This document shows, in pieces, positions 41,132-49,773 of a stretch of 64,000 nt of DNA. The stretch lies in the NCBI GenBank assembly GCA_050251775.1, contig JBFWMD010000002.1, positions 28,550 to 92,549 of the forward strand. The letters run 5' to 3'. Position numbers and translations under genes: made by a program. The notes under the pieces were generated by a model. The model was not told where the DNA came from. It did no database searches and saw nothing but the letters and a program-made list of their open reading frames with translations. This DNA is from Paucidesulfovibrio sp050251775. Its GTDB lineage: Bacteria > Desulfobacterota > Desulfovibrionia > Desulfovibrionales > Desulfovibrionaceae. The number at the start of each line of letters is the position of its first letter. Position 1 is the first letter of the stretch.

Positions 41132-41512
41132 ATGATCCGCACCAATAGCTTGAAAGCGAACTATCTGACAAAATTCACCAATGACAAGTTCTCCGCCAAG
41201 GCGGACGCCCCTGCGGCCAAGGGCGGCGCGGACAGCGGCTTCACCCCCTTCGAACTGCTGGAGGCCTCCCTGGCCACCTGCCTGAACATCACCCTGCGGG
41301 TCTATGCCCAGGCCCACAGCATCGATCTTTCGGGAGCGGAAGCCAGTGTCTCGCTCGTGCCCGACGGCGAAGGCCATGTCTTTGAGTGCGGTGTCACGTT
41401 CCAGGACGAACCGCCCCAGGAGCAGAAAACGCGGCTGCTCGCGGCCCTCAAGGGTTGTCCCATTCACGGCATCCTGACCAAGCCGCTGCGCTTCGAATTC
41501 ACGGAAGGCTAG
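41132..41512 (+). CDS. OsmC-family peroxide-detoxifying-type protein
   Basis: A 126-residue OsmC/Ohr-fold protein with the family cysteines in SLATCLNITLR and KGCPIHG and the FTPFELLEASLA segment. Such proteins reduce organic or inorganic peroxides with thiols. GAGG at a spacing of seven precedes ATG 41132. Its neighbour, the oxygen-sensitive hydrogenase, makes an oxidative-protection role plausible, but the pairing may be coincidental. Confidence 0.86.
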   Translation: MIRTNSLKANYLTKFTNDKFSAKADAPAAKGGADSGFTPFELLEASLATCLNITLRVYAQAHSIDLSGAEASVSLVPDGEGHVFECGVTFQDEPPQEQKTRLLAALKGCPIHGILTKPLRFEFTEG

Positions 41513-41520
41513 ACAAAACC

Positions 41521-41571
41521 CGAGCGCCCCGGCGTTCCTGTCCCTGAGGAGAGGAAACGCCGGGGCGCTCG
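41521..41571 (-). terminator. Long hairpin between osmC-like and transporter genes
   Basis: CGAGCGCCCCGGCGTT and its exact complement form a 16-bp stem with a 19-nt loop. On the minus strand GGTTTTG follows, so it should end the transporter transcript; for the convergent plus-strand gene it also blocks read-through. Confidence 0.75.
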
Positions 41572-41605
41572 AAAAAAACAGGCCGGACAGTCCGCAACGG
41601 TCTCG

Positions 41606-42955
41606 CTAGAAAAGACCCAGCCCCTTGAGCAGCACCGTGAGCACCAGCAGCGCCGTAAGCCACAACACGATCACGGAAAAGAGTCGCACCACGCCCCGGA
41701 AGCCGAGCGCGCCCCCATTGCCCAGATCGGCCTCGGTACGCTCGCGGCCCCAGAACCAGCCCGCATAGATGCAGATGAAGAAGCCACCGATAGGCATGAG
41801 CAGGTTGGACGAGAGATAGTCATAGAAGTCGAAGAAGTTCAGGCCAAAGAGGGTCACGCCGCTCATGGAGCTGAAGGACAGCGTGGCCGGAACACCGCAC
41901 AGGCCCAGGCCCAGGGCCGTGGCGATGGTGGCCTTGCGCCGCGGCCAGCCCAGACCGCTCTCGATCATGAAGGCCACGGGAACCTCGAAGAGCGAAAGCA
42001 TGGCCCCGATGGTGGCCACTGCCGTGAGCACGAAAAAAATGACCATGAACACCTGGCCAAAGGGCATGGAGCTGAACACGGCGGGAATGGTCATGAACAA
42101 CAGGCCCGGTCCGGCCGCCGGCTCAAAGCCGTAGTTGAACACCGCCGGAAAGATGGCCACGCCCGCCAGCAGCGACACGGTCAGGTCCGCGAGCATCACC
42201 CGTGTGGCGGTCAGTGGCACGTCCGCATCCGCGCGAAAATAGCTCCCGTAGGTCATCATGGTTCCCATGCCGATGGAAAGCTTGAAAAATGCCAAGCCCA
42301 TGGCCATGAGCACGACCTCGCCCGTGACCTTGGAGAAGTCGGGGTTGAAGAGGAAGACCAGCCCTTCCCAGGCGCGGGGCAGGGTCAGGGAGCGGGCGCA
42401 GACCACCATGAGCATGCCCAGCAGCACCGGCATGAGCACCTTGGTGGTTTTCTCGATCCCCTTGCTCACCCCGCCGATGACGATGGCCCCCACCAACAGC
42501 AGCACGCCCCACTGCCAGGCCAGGGAGGCCCAGGGCGAGGAAACCGTGGCCTCGAACACCGCCTCGGCCGCCTTGGGATCCGAGGAGTTCAGTCCGCCGC
42601 TCACGGCCTGGACCACGTAGCGAAAAACCCAGCCTACCACATCCGTATAGAAGGCCATGATCGAAAAGGCCGCGAGCACGCCGCAGACGCCCACGAGCAT
42701 CCACAGGGAATTGTCCGGCGCAACCTTTTTCCAGGTTGTGATGGCGTTGGACCGCGCGTGGCGGCCCATCATGATCTCCGAGGTCATCACGGGCAGGCCC
42801 ACCACCACCGTGGCCGCGAGATAGATGAACAAAAAGGCGGCCCCGCCGTTCTGCCCGGTCATGTAGGGGAATTTCCAAATATTGCCCAAACCCACGGCGG
42901 ACCCCAGCGTGGCGGTCAAAACGCCGAGCCGGGTCGCAAAACCTTCTCGCTTCAT
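41606..42955 (-). CDS. Neurotransmitter:sodium symporter (NSS/SNF) family transporter
   Basis: A 449-residue transporter with about 11-12 membrane helices. It has the NSS signature in helix 1 (GSAVGLGNIWKFPYMTGQNGG) and further family segments (LPVMTSEIMMGRHARSN, GLAFFKLSIGMGTMMTYGSY). Bacterial members import amino acids or similar solutes with sodium. The start ATG 42955 gives the standard family N terminus; the open frame continues 88 codons upstream into AT-rich sequence without homology. Substrate unknown. Confidence 0.92.
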   Translation of the reverse strand: MKREGFATRLGVLTATLGSAVGLGNIWKFPYMTGQNGGAAFLFIYLAATVVVGLPVMTSEIMMGRHARSNAITTWKKVAPDNSLWMLVGVCGVLAAFSIMAFYTDVVGWVFRYVVQAVSGGLNSSDPKAAEAVFEATVSSPWASLAWQWGVLLLVGAIVIGGVSKGIEKTTKVLMPVLLGMLMVVCARSLTLPRAWEGLVFLFNPDFSKVTGEVVLMAMGLAFFKLSIGMGTMMTYGSYFRADADVPLTATRVMLADLTVSLLAGVAIFPAVFNYGFEPAAGPGLLFMTIPAVFSSMPFGQVFMVIFFVLTAVATIGAMLSLFEVPVAFMIESGLGWPRRKATIATALGLGLCGVPATLSFSSMSGVTLFGLNFFDFYDYLSSNLLMPIGGFFICIYAGWFWGRERTEADLGNGGALGFRGVVRLFSVIVLWLTALLVLTVLLKGLGLF

Positions 42956-43388
42956 GCTGCTGATCGTCTTTTTGTTGAAAATTTCTGGTCTGAAACGCAC
43001 ATCCAGGCGTGGGGTATACTCTCTGGCTGCATTTTGCAATGGGGAAAAAACACGGCTTGAATAATCACATTTTGCAGCAAAGACGATTCGCTTTTCCATT
43101 TCGAGAAACACTCGCAGGCGGTGAACCGGGGAGGCGAAATACATTCCATGGTCAGATAGACGCTTGGAAACCCATTCGGACAAACGACAATTCCTGGAAC
43201 AAATTGATATCATATTCAATGTTGATCAGGATTGTTCTTGACATATTCAATAGAGTGATAGTATTATTATTTAATAATAAACAAAGACCATCGCTAAACC
43301 TAAAAACAAATGCGAGCATTAAATTAAATATGCATCTTATTTCTAACCGATAACTCAGGCCGCTTTGTATTAAAAAGGAGCTTTGAGT
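42956..43388. other. Intergenic: left edge of the AT-rich island
   Basis: This 433-base gap marks the change from high-GC to AT-rich DNA, most evident from about 43180 onward. It holds the transporter upstream region and the island promoter (next entry). I see no integrase, tRNA, IS end or direct repeat that would mark a mobile boundary. Confidence 0.5.
43238..43267 (+). promoter_or_regulatory. Sigma-70 promoter of the AT-rich three-gene island
   Basis: TTGACA (43238) and TATTAT (43262) are separated by 18 bases. Immediately overlapping the -10 is an interrupted dyad TTATTA/TAATAA (43264-43280) that could bind a repressor. The predicted leader is about 115 bases. Confidence 0.7.
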
Positions 43389-45902
43389 ATGACCGCCCAA
43401 ACGCGACACCTGCAGCAGCCAGACAATAATTATTTGAAATCCTTTTTATCTATGGCTATCGAAGTAAGTAGCGCTCAGCAGGCAATTTTTTACTGGTACA
43501 GTGATGAAAATTTTTTTTTAGAGTTGAGCGTGACTAAAAACGAGGGCAATCTAGTAAAATGGAATTCTGAACACTGGCATGTGAAAGAGGCCGACAATCA
43601 AGAAAGCCTTATGCGGATTGCAGCAGAGAGCAGGCAGCCAACAAGAGTTGACGATTGTAGACTTCTCCCACATTTACAATTTAAAAATCCATGTGTTCAG
43701 ATAACACCACTTTCCGAAATGACTTTACCGATCTTTTCTGAAAATGAAGATAAAGTATGTGGAATACTACAGTTGCTGCACGCAAAGCGGGCAGCATTTA
43801 CCATAGACCATGAGACAGAGCTAAACAATCTGTGCCTGCAAGCAAAGATGGGTATCTCTCTAGAAGAAAAGCAAAACAAATTAAAAGTGTTGCGCGATAT
43901 TGACAAGGCCATTCTAAAAGGAACAAGCGAGGAGAAACTGTTTTGTGATATAGTGCATGCTGCAACACGACTAATCAGCAACACAACGGGGCAGCTATAT
44001 GATTATGACCGAGACAACCAAATAGTTAGGAGCCGATACCCGGCTGAAAAAAAAGCCGAGTGGAATGTTAATTCAGTTCTTGTTGGGAAATGCATTTTGA
44101 ACAACTTCCCAGAAATAATAAACGATATCGAAGAATGCAGAGGCATAAGCTGCATTGAATTAAAGAACAATACTAGAAGCTTATTAATATTACCAATTAG
44201 CAACGAAGAATATGGCGTAATCGGTGCGCTACGACTTGAAAGCCCTGTAGTTAAGCGGTTTACATCGTGGGATGTGGACCAAATGGCAGATCTATGCAGA
44301 CAAACAGCGATTCCTTTGCAATACATACTGCAAAGCAATCGTCGTAAAGAAGACAGAAAGAAGCTTCAAGAATGGAGAAACCAAATTCTGACTTCAAGTG
44401 GACACGGGAATATTTACGAACTGGCTCTCAATGCGGCGCTTGAGCTTACATCCAATGAGCATGGACAAACGCTTGTAGCAGATAATAATATAGATGACAT
44501 TCTGTTTGTCAGAGCTACAACTGGAGAAGACATTGGCAACTCTGTTATGATCAACAGTTGTGCATCTGGTGAATTAATAAACAACAAAACTATTCAATAT
44601 CTCAAAATGAACAATCTTAGTACGCAAAGCAACTTTAAGCAACAATTAAACCTTGATACAAAAAGTGCATTAATGGTTCCTTTTAATCAAAGGACTAAGC
44701 GTGCTGGAATTATCAACTTAGAGAGCCCAAAACCAAATTACTTCACGGACTGGCATGTTGAACTTGTTCAAGAAATTGTAAATGCAATACAGATGTCTCT
44801 TGAAATGAAAGTCGGATTTTCATCAGTAGTTCATCATTTCAAATCCCCCGTAAATAATATTGACGGCCAAATAAAAGAAATAATAGATAATAATATATAT
44901 ACTGATGTTATAAAAGCTAAGTTAGAAAGGATGCAAGTAAACGCTCAAAAGCTTCAAAGAGCTGTCGATGACATTATGCGTGGATCTCCAAAACCTGATG
45001 CCGTTGATCCGATACCGTTGCTCGAAGAAGTATTAAAGTCACATTGTGATTCAGTCGGTGTCAAATGGGAAATACACGGAGATGATAGTGTTCCGGCTAT
45101 ATACTTCGACAGACGCCGCCTCGAACGTGTATTTGATCATCTTGTAGACAACGCTGTTAGAGCTATGGAAAATTCATTGGAAAAAAGCTTACGCGCGACT
45201 TTCATGACTCGCCCAGAATACGCAAAAACAATTCTTTTAATGGAAGATACTGGTTCAGGCATACCTAAGAACAAAAAAGATACAATTTTTATGATCGGCA
45301 GATCGAACGCGAATAGTTCAGGCCTTGGCCTTTACTTTGTCAAGGAAGCTATGACTGAATCTGGTGGAAACATTGAATACAACGCTGCCTATACGAATGG
45401 GACAAGTTTCAAATTGGAGTTCCAGCGAGCATGCGGCATGATGTTGTTGCGCTCTACGCATTCACAATATTCAAAAAATGAAAATAGACCGTTCAATGTT
45501 TGTGTAATAAGCAAAAAAGAAGAGTTACGGGCATTAGCCTCATTAACATGGGGAATCCCACAGACAGAAATACAATGGCATCCCATTACAACGACACATA
45601 AAATGATAAATGATGTTTCAAAAGACACTGAACTGATAATTTTTGATGCAAATGAAGTTGAATGCTTCGTTGCAAATGATTGTTTTTTGGCTTTGCAAGA
45701 GCAATTCAAGGCGGTAACAGATAATTACGCAATTCCTGGCTTCTTTAGAAGAACGTTGTCAGCTCCACCTCGCTACAGAGAGGTATTGGAAAGCATCTAC
45801 TTAGAGCTTTGCAAAGAGCATAGTGTGCATACTCAAGAGAAAAAAGTGTCAGAATCGGCAGATAAGCAGGCTGCGCTAAATAAAGCAAATCGGTGGCAAT
45901 AA
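43389..45902 (+). CDS. Triple-GAF GHKL sensor kinase-like protein with a receiver-like tail
   Basis: An 837-residue soluble protein without membrane segments. Three GAF-type domains (~10-150, 165-315, 325-470) precede an H-box-like helix (VVHHFKSPVNN, His ~481), then a GHKL ATPase domain with N box VDNAVRAMEN (~584), G1 EDTGSGIP (~618) and G2 SSGLGLYFVKEA (~642). The last ~130 residues look like a degenerate receiver without a clear phospho-acceptor aspartate. AAGGAG sits eight bases before ATG 43389. It overlaps the HD gene by one base. It is AT-rich, with codon use unlike its neighbours. It may phosphorylate the two receiver proteins downstream, or use ATP like the Hsp90-type ATPases of conflict systems. 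Confidence 0.82.
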   Translation: MTAQTRHLQQPDNNYLKSFLSMAIEVSSAQQAIFYWYSDENFFLELSVTKNEGNLVKWNSEHWHVKEADNQESLMRIAAESRQPTRVDDCRLLPHLQFKNPCVQITPLSEMTLPIFSENEDKVCGILQLLHAKRAAFTIDHETELNNLCLQAKMGISLEEKQNKLKVLRDIDKAILKGTSEEKLFCDIVHAATRLISNTTGQLYDYDRDNQIVRSRYPAEKKAEWNVNSVLVGKCILNNFPEIINDIEECRGISCIELKNNTRSLLILPISNEEYGVIGALRLESPVVKRFTSWDVDQMADLCRQTAIPLQYILQSNRRKEDRKKLQEWRNQILTSSGHGNIYELALNAALELTSNEHGQTLVADNNIDDILFVRATTGEDIGNSVMINSCASGELINNKTIQYLKMNNLSTQSNFKQQLNLDTKSALMVPFNQRTKRAGIINLESPKPNYFTDWHVELVQEIVNAIQMSLEMKVGFSSVVHHFKSPVNNIDGQIKEIIDNNIYTDVIKAKLERMQVNAQKLQRAVDDIMRGSPKPDAVDPIPLLEEVLKSHCDSVGVKWEIHGDDSVPAIYFDRRRLERVFDHLVDNAVRAMENSLEKSLRATFMTRPEYAKTILLMEDTGSGIPKNKKDTIFMIGRSNANSSGLGLYFVKEAMTESGGNIEYNAAYTNGTSFKLEFQRACGMMLLRSTHSQYSKNENRPFNVCVISKKEELRALASLTWGIPQTEIQWHPITTTHKMINDVSKDTELIIFDANEVECFVANDCFLALQEQFKAVTDNYAIPGFFRRTLSAPPRYREVLESIYLELCKEHSVHTQEKKVSESADKQAALNKANRWQ

Positions 45903-47239
45903 TGCACATCATGCAGCGACTTTTCGAGGTGGATAATAAAGATACTAAGTACATGATTGGAACATATACACTCAAAGCGTTAGTAGCAAGGCAGCATTTC
46001 ATAAACAAGCTACAAATCCTTGAGCAAATCCATAGCGAGCTCACATTGCACAATGACATTCATTGTGAAAATGTCGTCGACAAAGCTAGCGAACTTTGTT
46101 CCACGGCTGGATTATTTGATGCTACTAACCAACATGCTCTCAATACTGAGGAATTATATTATCTCTTAGCTGGCAGCTGGCTTCATGATATAGGTCATTC
46201 CATTGTGCGCGATGAGGATATTAGAGAGCAGCACAAGCGTGCTCTTTCCACGTTCCTTCCGATTATTCGAAAAGATCATCATATCCGTTCAGCACAGTAT
46301 GTTCAAGATAACAAGGAGCACTTGTTCTTAACATCTGAACAGTCTGATATTTTGGCTAAAGTTTGCATGGGACACAGGAGGTCTGAAGACCTTACTAGTG
46401 ACTTCTATTGTGACCAATTTGGCCCAGGCAAGTTTAGCATTCGTGTTTCCCTAATCTGTTCCATTCTAAGAATTGCGGATGCAATGGATATTACCTCATT
46501 GCGAGCCCCGGAGCAGGTTCGTTTGCATTTTGAAAAAATAGGATGGGATGATCCGGTATCCAAATTCCATTGGTTGAAACACGCTTACACTAGCGGTGCA
46601 AAATTTGTACTTGAAAAAGATTCTGCTGCAAACAGAATTGTGCCTACAATAATCATTAACGTTCCTGATGAACTTCACAAGGAGACATTAACGAAGCTTA
46701 TTTTTGAACAACTCACCGATGAACTTACAGGTGTTACATCTCCACTTGCTCGAATTGGATTGGCAATTGGAGAACCCCGGGTCATGACAACGCTAAATCA
46801 AACTAGAGATAAATATATCTTCAAAAAAGAAGACATTGCAATCCTTGTAGTTGATGATGATCTCAATTATCAAGAAAACGCTGTAAGCAGACTTAAACGG
46901 TCAGGCTTTATTAACGTTGATTGTGCTTCCGATCCATCGACCGCTATGCTGATGCCTGATAAAAAAAATCTTGATTATCACATCATATTCATCGATCTTG
47001 ACATGCGCGAATCACCGACATCAGCAGAGTCATCACCAGATGTTGGTTTACTCTATATTAAGATTTTCGATCGTCTCTTTCCGAGATCCTTGATAATTGC
47101 CAACAGCAATCTTATGGACCATGAAACGAGATACAACTGTATTTCAGCTGGAGCGACTGACGCAAGGTCAAAATGCGCGCTTGACGAAGGGGATTTCGCG
47201 ATTGCGATAGCTGCCAAACGATTTCTTCTCGTTGACTAA
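45902..47239 (+). CDS. HD-domain hydrolase with C-terminal receiver domain
   Basis: A 445-residue protein. The N-terminal two-thirds form an HD phosphohydrolase-type domain with SWLHDIGH (metal HD), KDHHIRSAQYV, a KVCMGHRR helix and the last metal aspartate in ILRIADAMDIT; the style resembles the HD-CE group. Residues ~315-445 are a receiver (LVVDDDLNY acidic pair, phospho-acceptor in FIDLDM, LIIANSN). The receiver is at the C terminus, behind the enzyme, the reverse of most HD-GYP regulators. Its start overlaps the kinase stop (TAATG). The substrate may be a nucleotide or phosphodiester. Confidence 0.8.
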   Translation: MHIMQRLFEVDNKDTKYMIGTYTLKALVARQHFINKLQILEQIHSELTLHNDIHCENVVDKASELCSTAGLFDATNQHALNTEELYYLLAGSWLHDIGHSIVRDEDIREQHKRALSTFLPIIRKDHHIRSAQYVQDNKEHLFLTSEQSDILAKVCMGHRRSEDLTSDFYCDQFGPGKFSIRVSLICSILRIADAMDITSLRAPEQVRLHFEKIGWDDPVSKFHWLKHAYTSGAKFVLEKDSAANRIVPTIIINVPDELHKETLTKLIFEQLTDELTGVTSPLARIGLAIGEPRVMTTLNQTRDKYIFKKEDIAILVVDDDLNYQENAVSRLKRSGFINVDCASDPSTAMLMPDKKNLDYHIIFIDLDMRESPTSAESSPDVGLLYIKIFDRLFPRSLIIANSNLMDHETRYNCISAGATDARSKCALDEGDFAIAIAAKRFLLVD

Positions 47240-47267
47240 TCGGTTACACTAAAAAGTGAGGTACAAT

Positions 47268-47954
47268 ATGCCAAATTACATCAACAAGATTTTAAAAAAA
47301 CAATTTAGTATTCTGGTCGTCGACAACGATCAAGACTATGTGGACAACATAACTCCAAAACTAGAAGCGATGGGTTTTGTCGTTGACCATGCAATTGATG
47401 GTCGTAAGGGAAAGCATCTTAGCGAGAAAAACAACTATCACTTTATCCTGCTGGACCAGATGATGGATGATATTCATGGTGTAGATTCCGATGAAGCAGG
47501 TCTTGAATTAGGGAAATACATAAAAACCAACAATCAAGCATCCTATGTTATCATTGTTACAAGTCGTTATGAGTTTGATCCATTGAAGCGTGCGACACAA
47601 CAAGCTGCATGCGACGATTATCTTGAAAAAAGCAAAGTCATGTTCGACAACGCATTCTTTAATAACAAAATATCGCAAGCACTGCAGCAACGTCATATTT
47701 TAGTTTCAAATTGGGACGGTTCTGAAGAATATGAAATCGACCCCATTGACTTTATCGGGCAGACAGCTATTGTCGAAAATAAGATTGCTGAAGATACACC
47801 TGGAATTATAAATATTTTTAATATTTCTTGGAAAGCTATTCCTCATAAACCTGGCAAGCTTTGCGGTCATGCCATCAAATCAGGAGAGCAAGTTAAAATT
47901 GAAACCATCAAGAACGGGTTCTTGGTTGTTTCTCAGCTTAGCAAAATCTATTAG
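47268..47954 (+). CDS. Receiver protein with NfeD-like OB-fold C terminus
   Basis: A 228-residue protein. Residues ~14-145 are a complete receiver: acidic VVDNDQD, phospho-acceptor in LLDQMMDD, switch VTS and lysine YLEKSK. The last ~75 residues (IDFIGQTAIVENKIAED ... SGEQVKIETIKNGFLVV) have the strand pattern of NfeD C-terminal OB-folds, here without any membrane segment. No DNA-binding domain is present. GAGG precedes ATG 47268, 28 bases after the HD gene, and this closes the island operon. The OB-fold call is by pattern and needs structure support. Confidence 0.75.
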   Translation: MPNYINKILKKQFSILVVDNDQDYVDNITPKLEAMGFVVDHAIDGRKGKHLSEKNNYHFILLDQMMDDIHGVDSDEAGLELGKYIKTNNQASYVIIVTSRYEFDPLKRATQQAACDDYLEKSKVMFDNAFFNNKISQALQQRHILVSNWDGSEEYEIDPIDFIGQTAIVENKIAEDTPGIINIFNISWKAIPHKPGKLCGHAIKSGEQVKIETIKNGFLVVSQLSKIY

Positions 47955-48025
47955 GTTATTTTTCTCTTCTGTGTTCCCATTGAAATGCAGCTCCTGTAAA
48001 CTTTTAATGAAATAATATAAATGTT

Positions 48026-48481
48026 TTATTGTCCTGTAAAGCTTTTCGTCAGAAACCGATCCAGCTGATTGGCGAATTCCTGCTTGTCGCGCGCGCCGAG
48101 CGGGGCCGGACCGCCCGAGGCCAGGCCCCCGCTGCGCAGTTCCTCCATGAGGTTGCGCATGCGCAACAGCCCCTTGACGTTTTCCTCGGTATACAATTCC
48201 CCTCGGGGATTCAGCCCCGTGGCCCCCTTGTCCACGATTTTGTCCGCCAGGGGGATGTCGGCGGTCACAACCAGGTCGCCTGGTTCCACCCGAAGCGCAA
48301 TCTCCTTGTCCGCCTCGTCCAGCCCCTTGGCAACGCGAACCGTGTCGATGAGGGGCGAGAGCGGGACCGTCAGCGTGGCGTTGGCCACCAGAGTCAGCCG
48401 CACTCCGCGCCGCAGCGCCGCCTTGAAGAGGATGTCCTTGATCACGTTGGGACAGGCGTCCGCATCCACCCATATCCGCAT
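48026..48481 (-). CDS. yaiI: YaiI/YqxD (UPF0178) family protein
   Basis: A 151-residue conserved protein of unknown function with the family N terminus RIWVDADACPNVIKDIL and the motifs GDLVVTADIPLA and LNPRGELY. The fold is related to PIN-like nucleases. It returns to high GC right beside the AT-rich island. Its last codons lie in TCCTGTAAAGCTTTT, and a near-copy TCCTGTAAACTTTT occurs 40 bases further left at 47992, suggesting a duplication at the island junction. Confidence 0.88.
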   Translation of the reverse strand: MRIWVDADACPNVIKDILFKAALRRGVRLTLVANATLTVPLSPLIDTVRVAKGLDEADKEIALRVEPGDLVVTADIPLADKIVDKGATGLNPRGELYTEENVKGLLRMRNLMEELRSGGLASGGPAPLGARDKQEFANQLDRFLTKSFTGQ

Positions 48482-48744
48482 GCGTTTTTCCTTGCGTTGA
48501 ATCGTTGGCGACGGTCTGAACGCGGCCTGCCAGTATACGCTCCCGTACCCTGGTCCAGGTCCTAGCTCAAGCCCGTTGCCGTATTTGTTCCCGATTGGGT
48601 CCGGCCATGAATAATATTAAAAAATAATAAGAAAATACCTCTTAACATATTCAGGCCCTGCCTTTGCTTGTCACGCAACCGGGGACCAGGGCGGCAAGTT
48701 CTGCCTCCCACCCCGACCAGAAACCCTCAACAGGGAGGAGTGTC

Positions 48745-49602
48745 GTGGATATCTCCGGCATAGGCAGCTCGACGTTATCGAGCCTTTCCCCTGAAATCCT
48801 GGCCCAAATGCGGAACCAGAGCCAAGGGGGATCCAGCGAGGAGTTCGCCAGTTCCTTTGTCAATGACAAGGACAGCGACAGCGATGGCCTGCTCAGCCTC
48901 ACCGAGGCCGGGATCGACCAGAGCATGTTCGAAACCGCGGATGCCGACGGCGACGGGTATCTTACCCAGGAGGAAATCGCCGCCGACGTGGAGGCCCGCA
49001 AGCAGGAAACCGACAAGATGATGGGCGGCCTGAACATGCTCATGCAGGGCATGGACGGGTCGGAACAGACGGCCGGGATGAGCTTTGCCGACTCGCTGAT
49101 CTCTGAGAGCGACGCCGACGGAGACGGCGCGCTGAATCTGGAAGAAAGCGGGCTGAGCGAGGATCTCTTCGAAGCGCTGGACACGGACGGCGACGGCTCC
49201 ATCACCACCGAGGAGTTGGACGCCGCCATGCAGCCGCCGGATGGCATGGCCACTGGCACGGAACTGAGCGGCGAAACCATCGCCTCGGCCGCCACCGCGT
49301 CCGGAACCGCGTCCACCACGGCGGCTTCAGAAACCGAGGAAAGCTCCAGCTCCTCGTCCTCCAGTGACGAAGAGTACGACGAGTACGACCTCAACGAGGA
49401 CGGCGTGGTGACCATGGACGAACTGCGCCAGGCCTTCGCCAACGGCGACATCAGCCTGGAGAGCCTCTTCCAGGACCAGACCGGCGGCAATGAGGCCGAA
49501 ACCGGGAACAACAGCCAGTCCGCGTTGCTGCGCACGGCCATGCGCGCCTATCAGGCGCAGGGCATGGACATGTCCAGCGTCTCTCAGAGCGCGGTCGCCT
49601 GA
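48745..49602 (+). CDS. EF-hand calcium-binding protein
   Basis: A 285-residue acidic protein with at least five EF-hand-like loops in two groups, for example DKDSDSDGLLSLTE, DADGDGYLTQEE, DADGDGALNLEE, DTDGDGSITTEE and DLNEDGVVTMDE. A Ser/Thr/Ala-rich low-complexity linker, including an eight-serine run, separates the last loop. No Sec or Tat signal peptide is visible, so it is cytosolic or leaves by a nonclassical route. The start is GTG 48745 with GGGAGGAG just upstream; the open frame upstream begins in noncoding sequence. It is monocistronic. Role unknown; calcium buffering or sensing is the plain inference. Confidence 0.82.
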   Translation: MDISGIGSSTLSSLSPEILAQMRNQSQGGSSEEFASSFVNDKDSDSDGLLSLTEAGIDQSMFETADADGDGYLTQEEIAADVEARKQETDKMMGGLNMLMQGMDGSEQTAGMSFADSLISESDADGDGALNLEESGLSEDLFEALDTDGDGSITTEELDAAMQPPDGMATGTELSGETIASAATASGTASTTAASETEESSSSSSSSDEEYDEYDLNEDGVVTMDELRQAFANGDISLESLFQDQTGGNEAETGNNSQSALLRTAMRAYQAQGMDMSSVSQSAVA

Positions 49603-49773
49603 GTGTAACCGCCACGTTTCGGACCGCCATGCCGCGCTGTCCGAACAGAATCCGACTGCCGGACCCAGGGAAGGGACCGGTACCGGATTTTCTTTCGTCT
49701 TCCACGCTCGACGCAACGCTGCGCGACCGGAAACAGGAGTTTCCGAACGCAACGGACCTTGCGAGCCGTCCAA

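Noticed and set aside
45893..47239. HD-GYP cyclic-di-GMP phosphodiesterase
   Set aside because: The HD motif is present but there is no GYP motif or its second conserved block.
43000..48040. Prophage or integrative element
   Set aside because: The AT-rich island has no integrase, transposase, tRNA target or paired end repeats that I can see.
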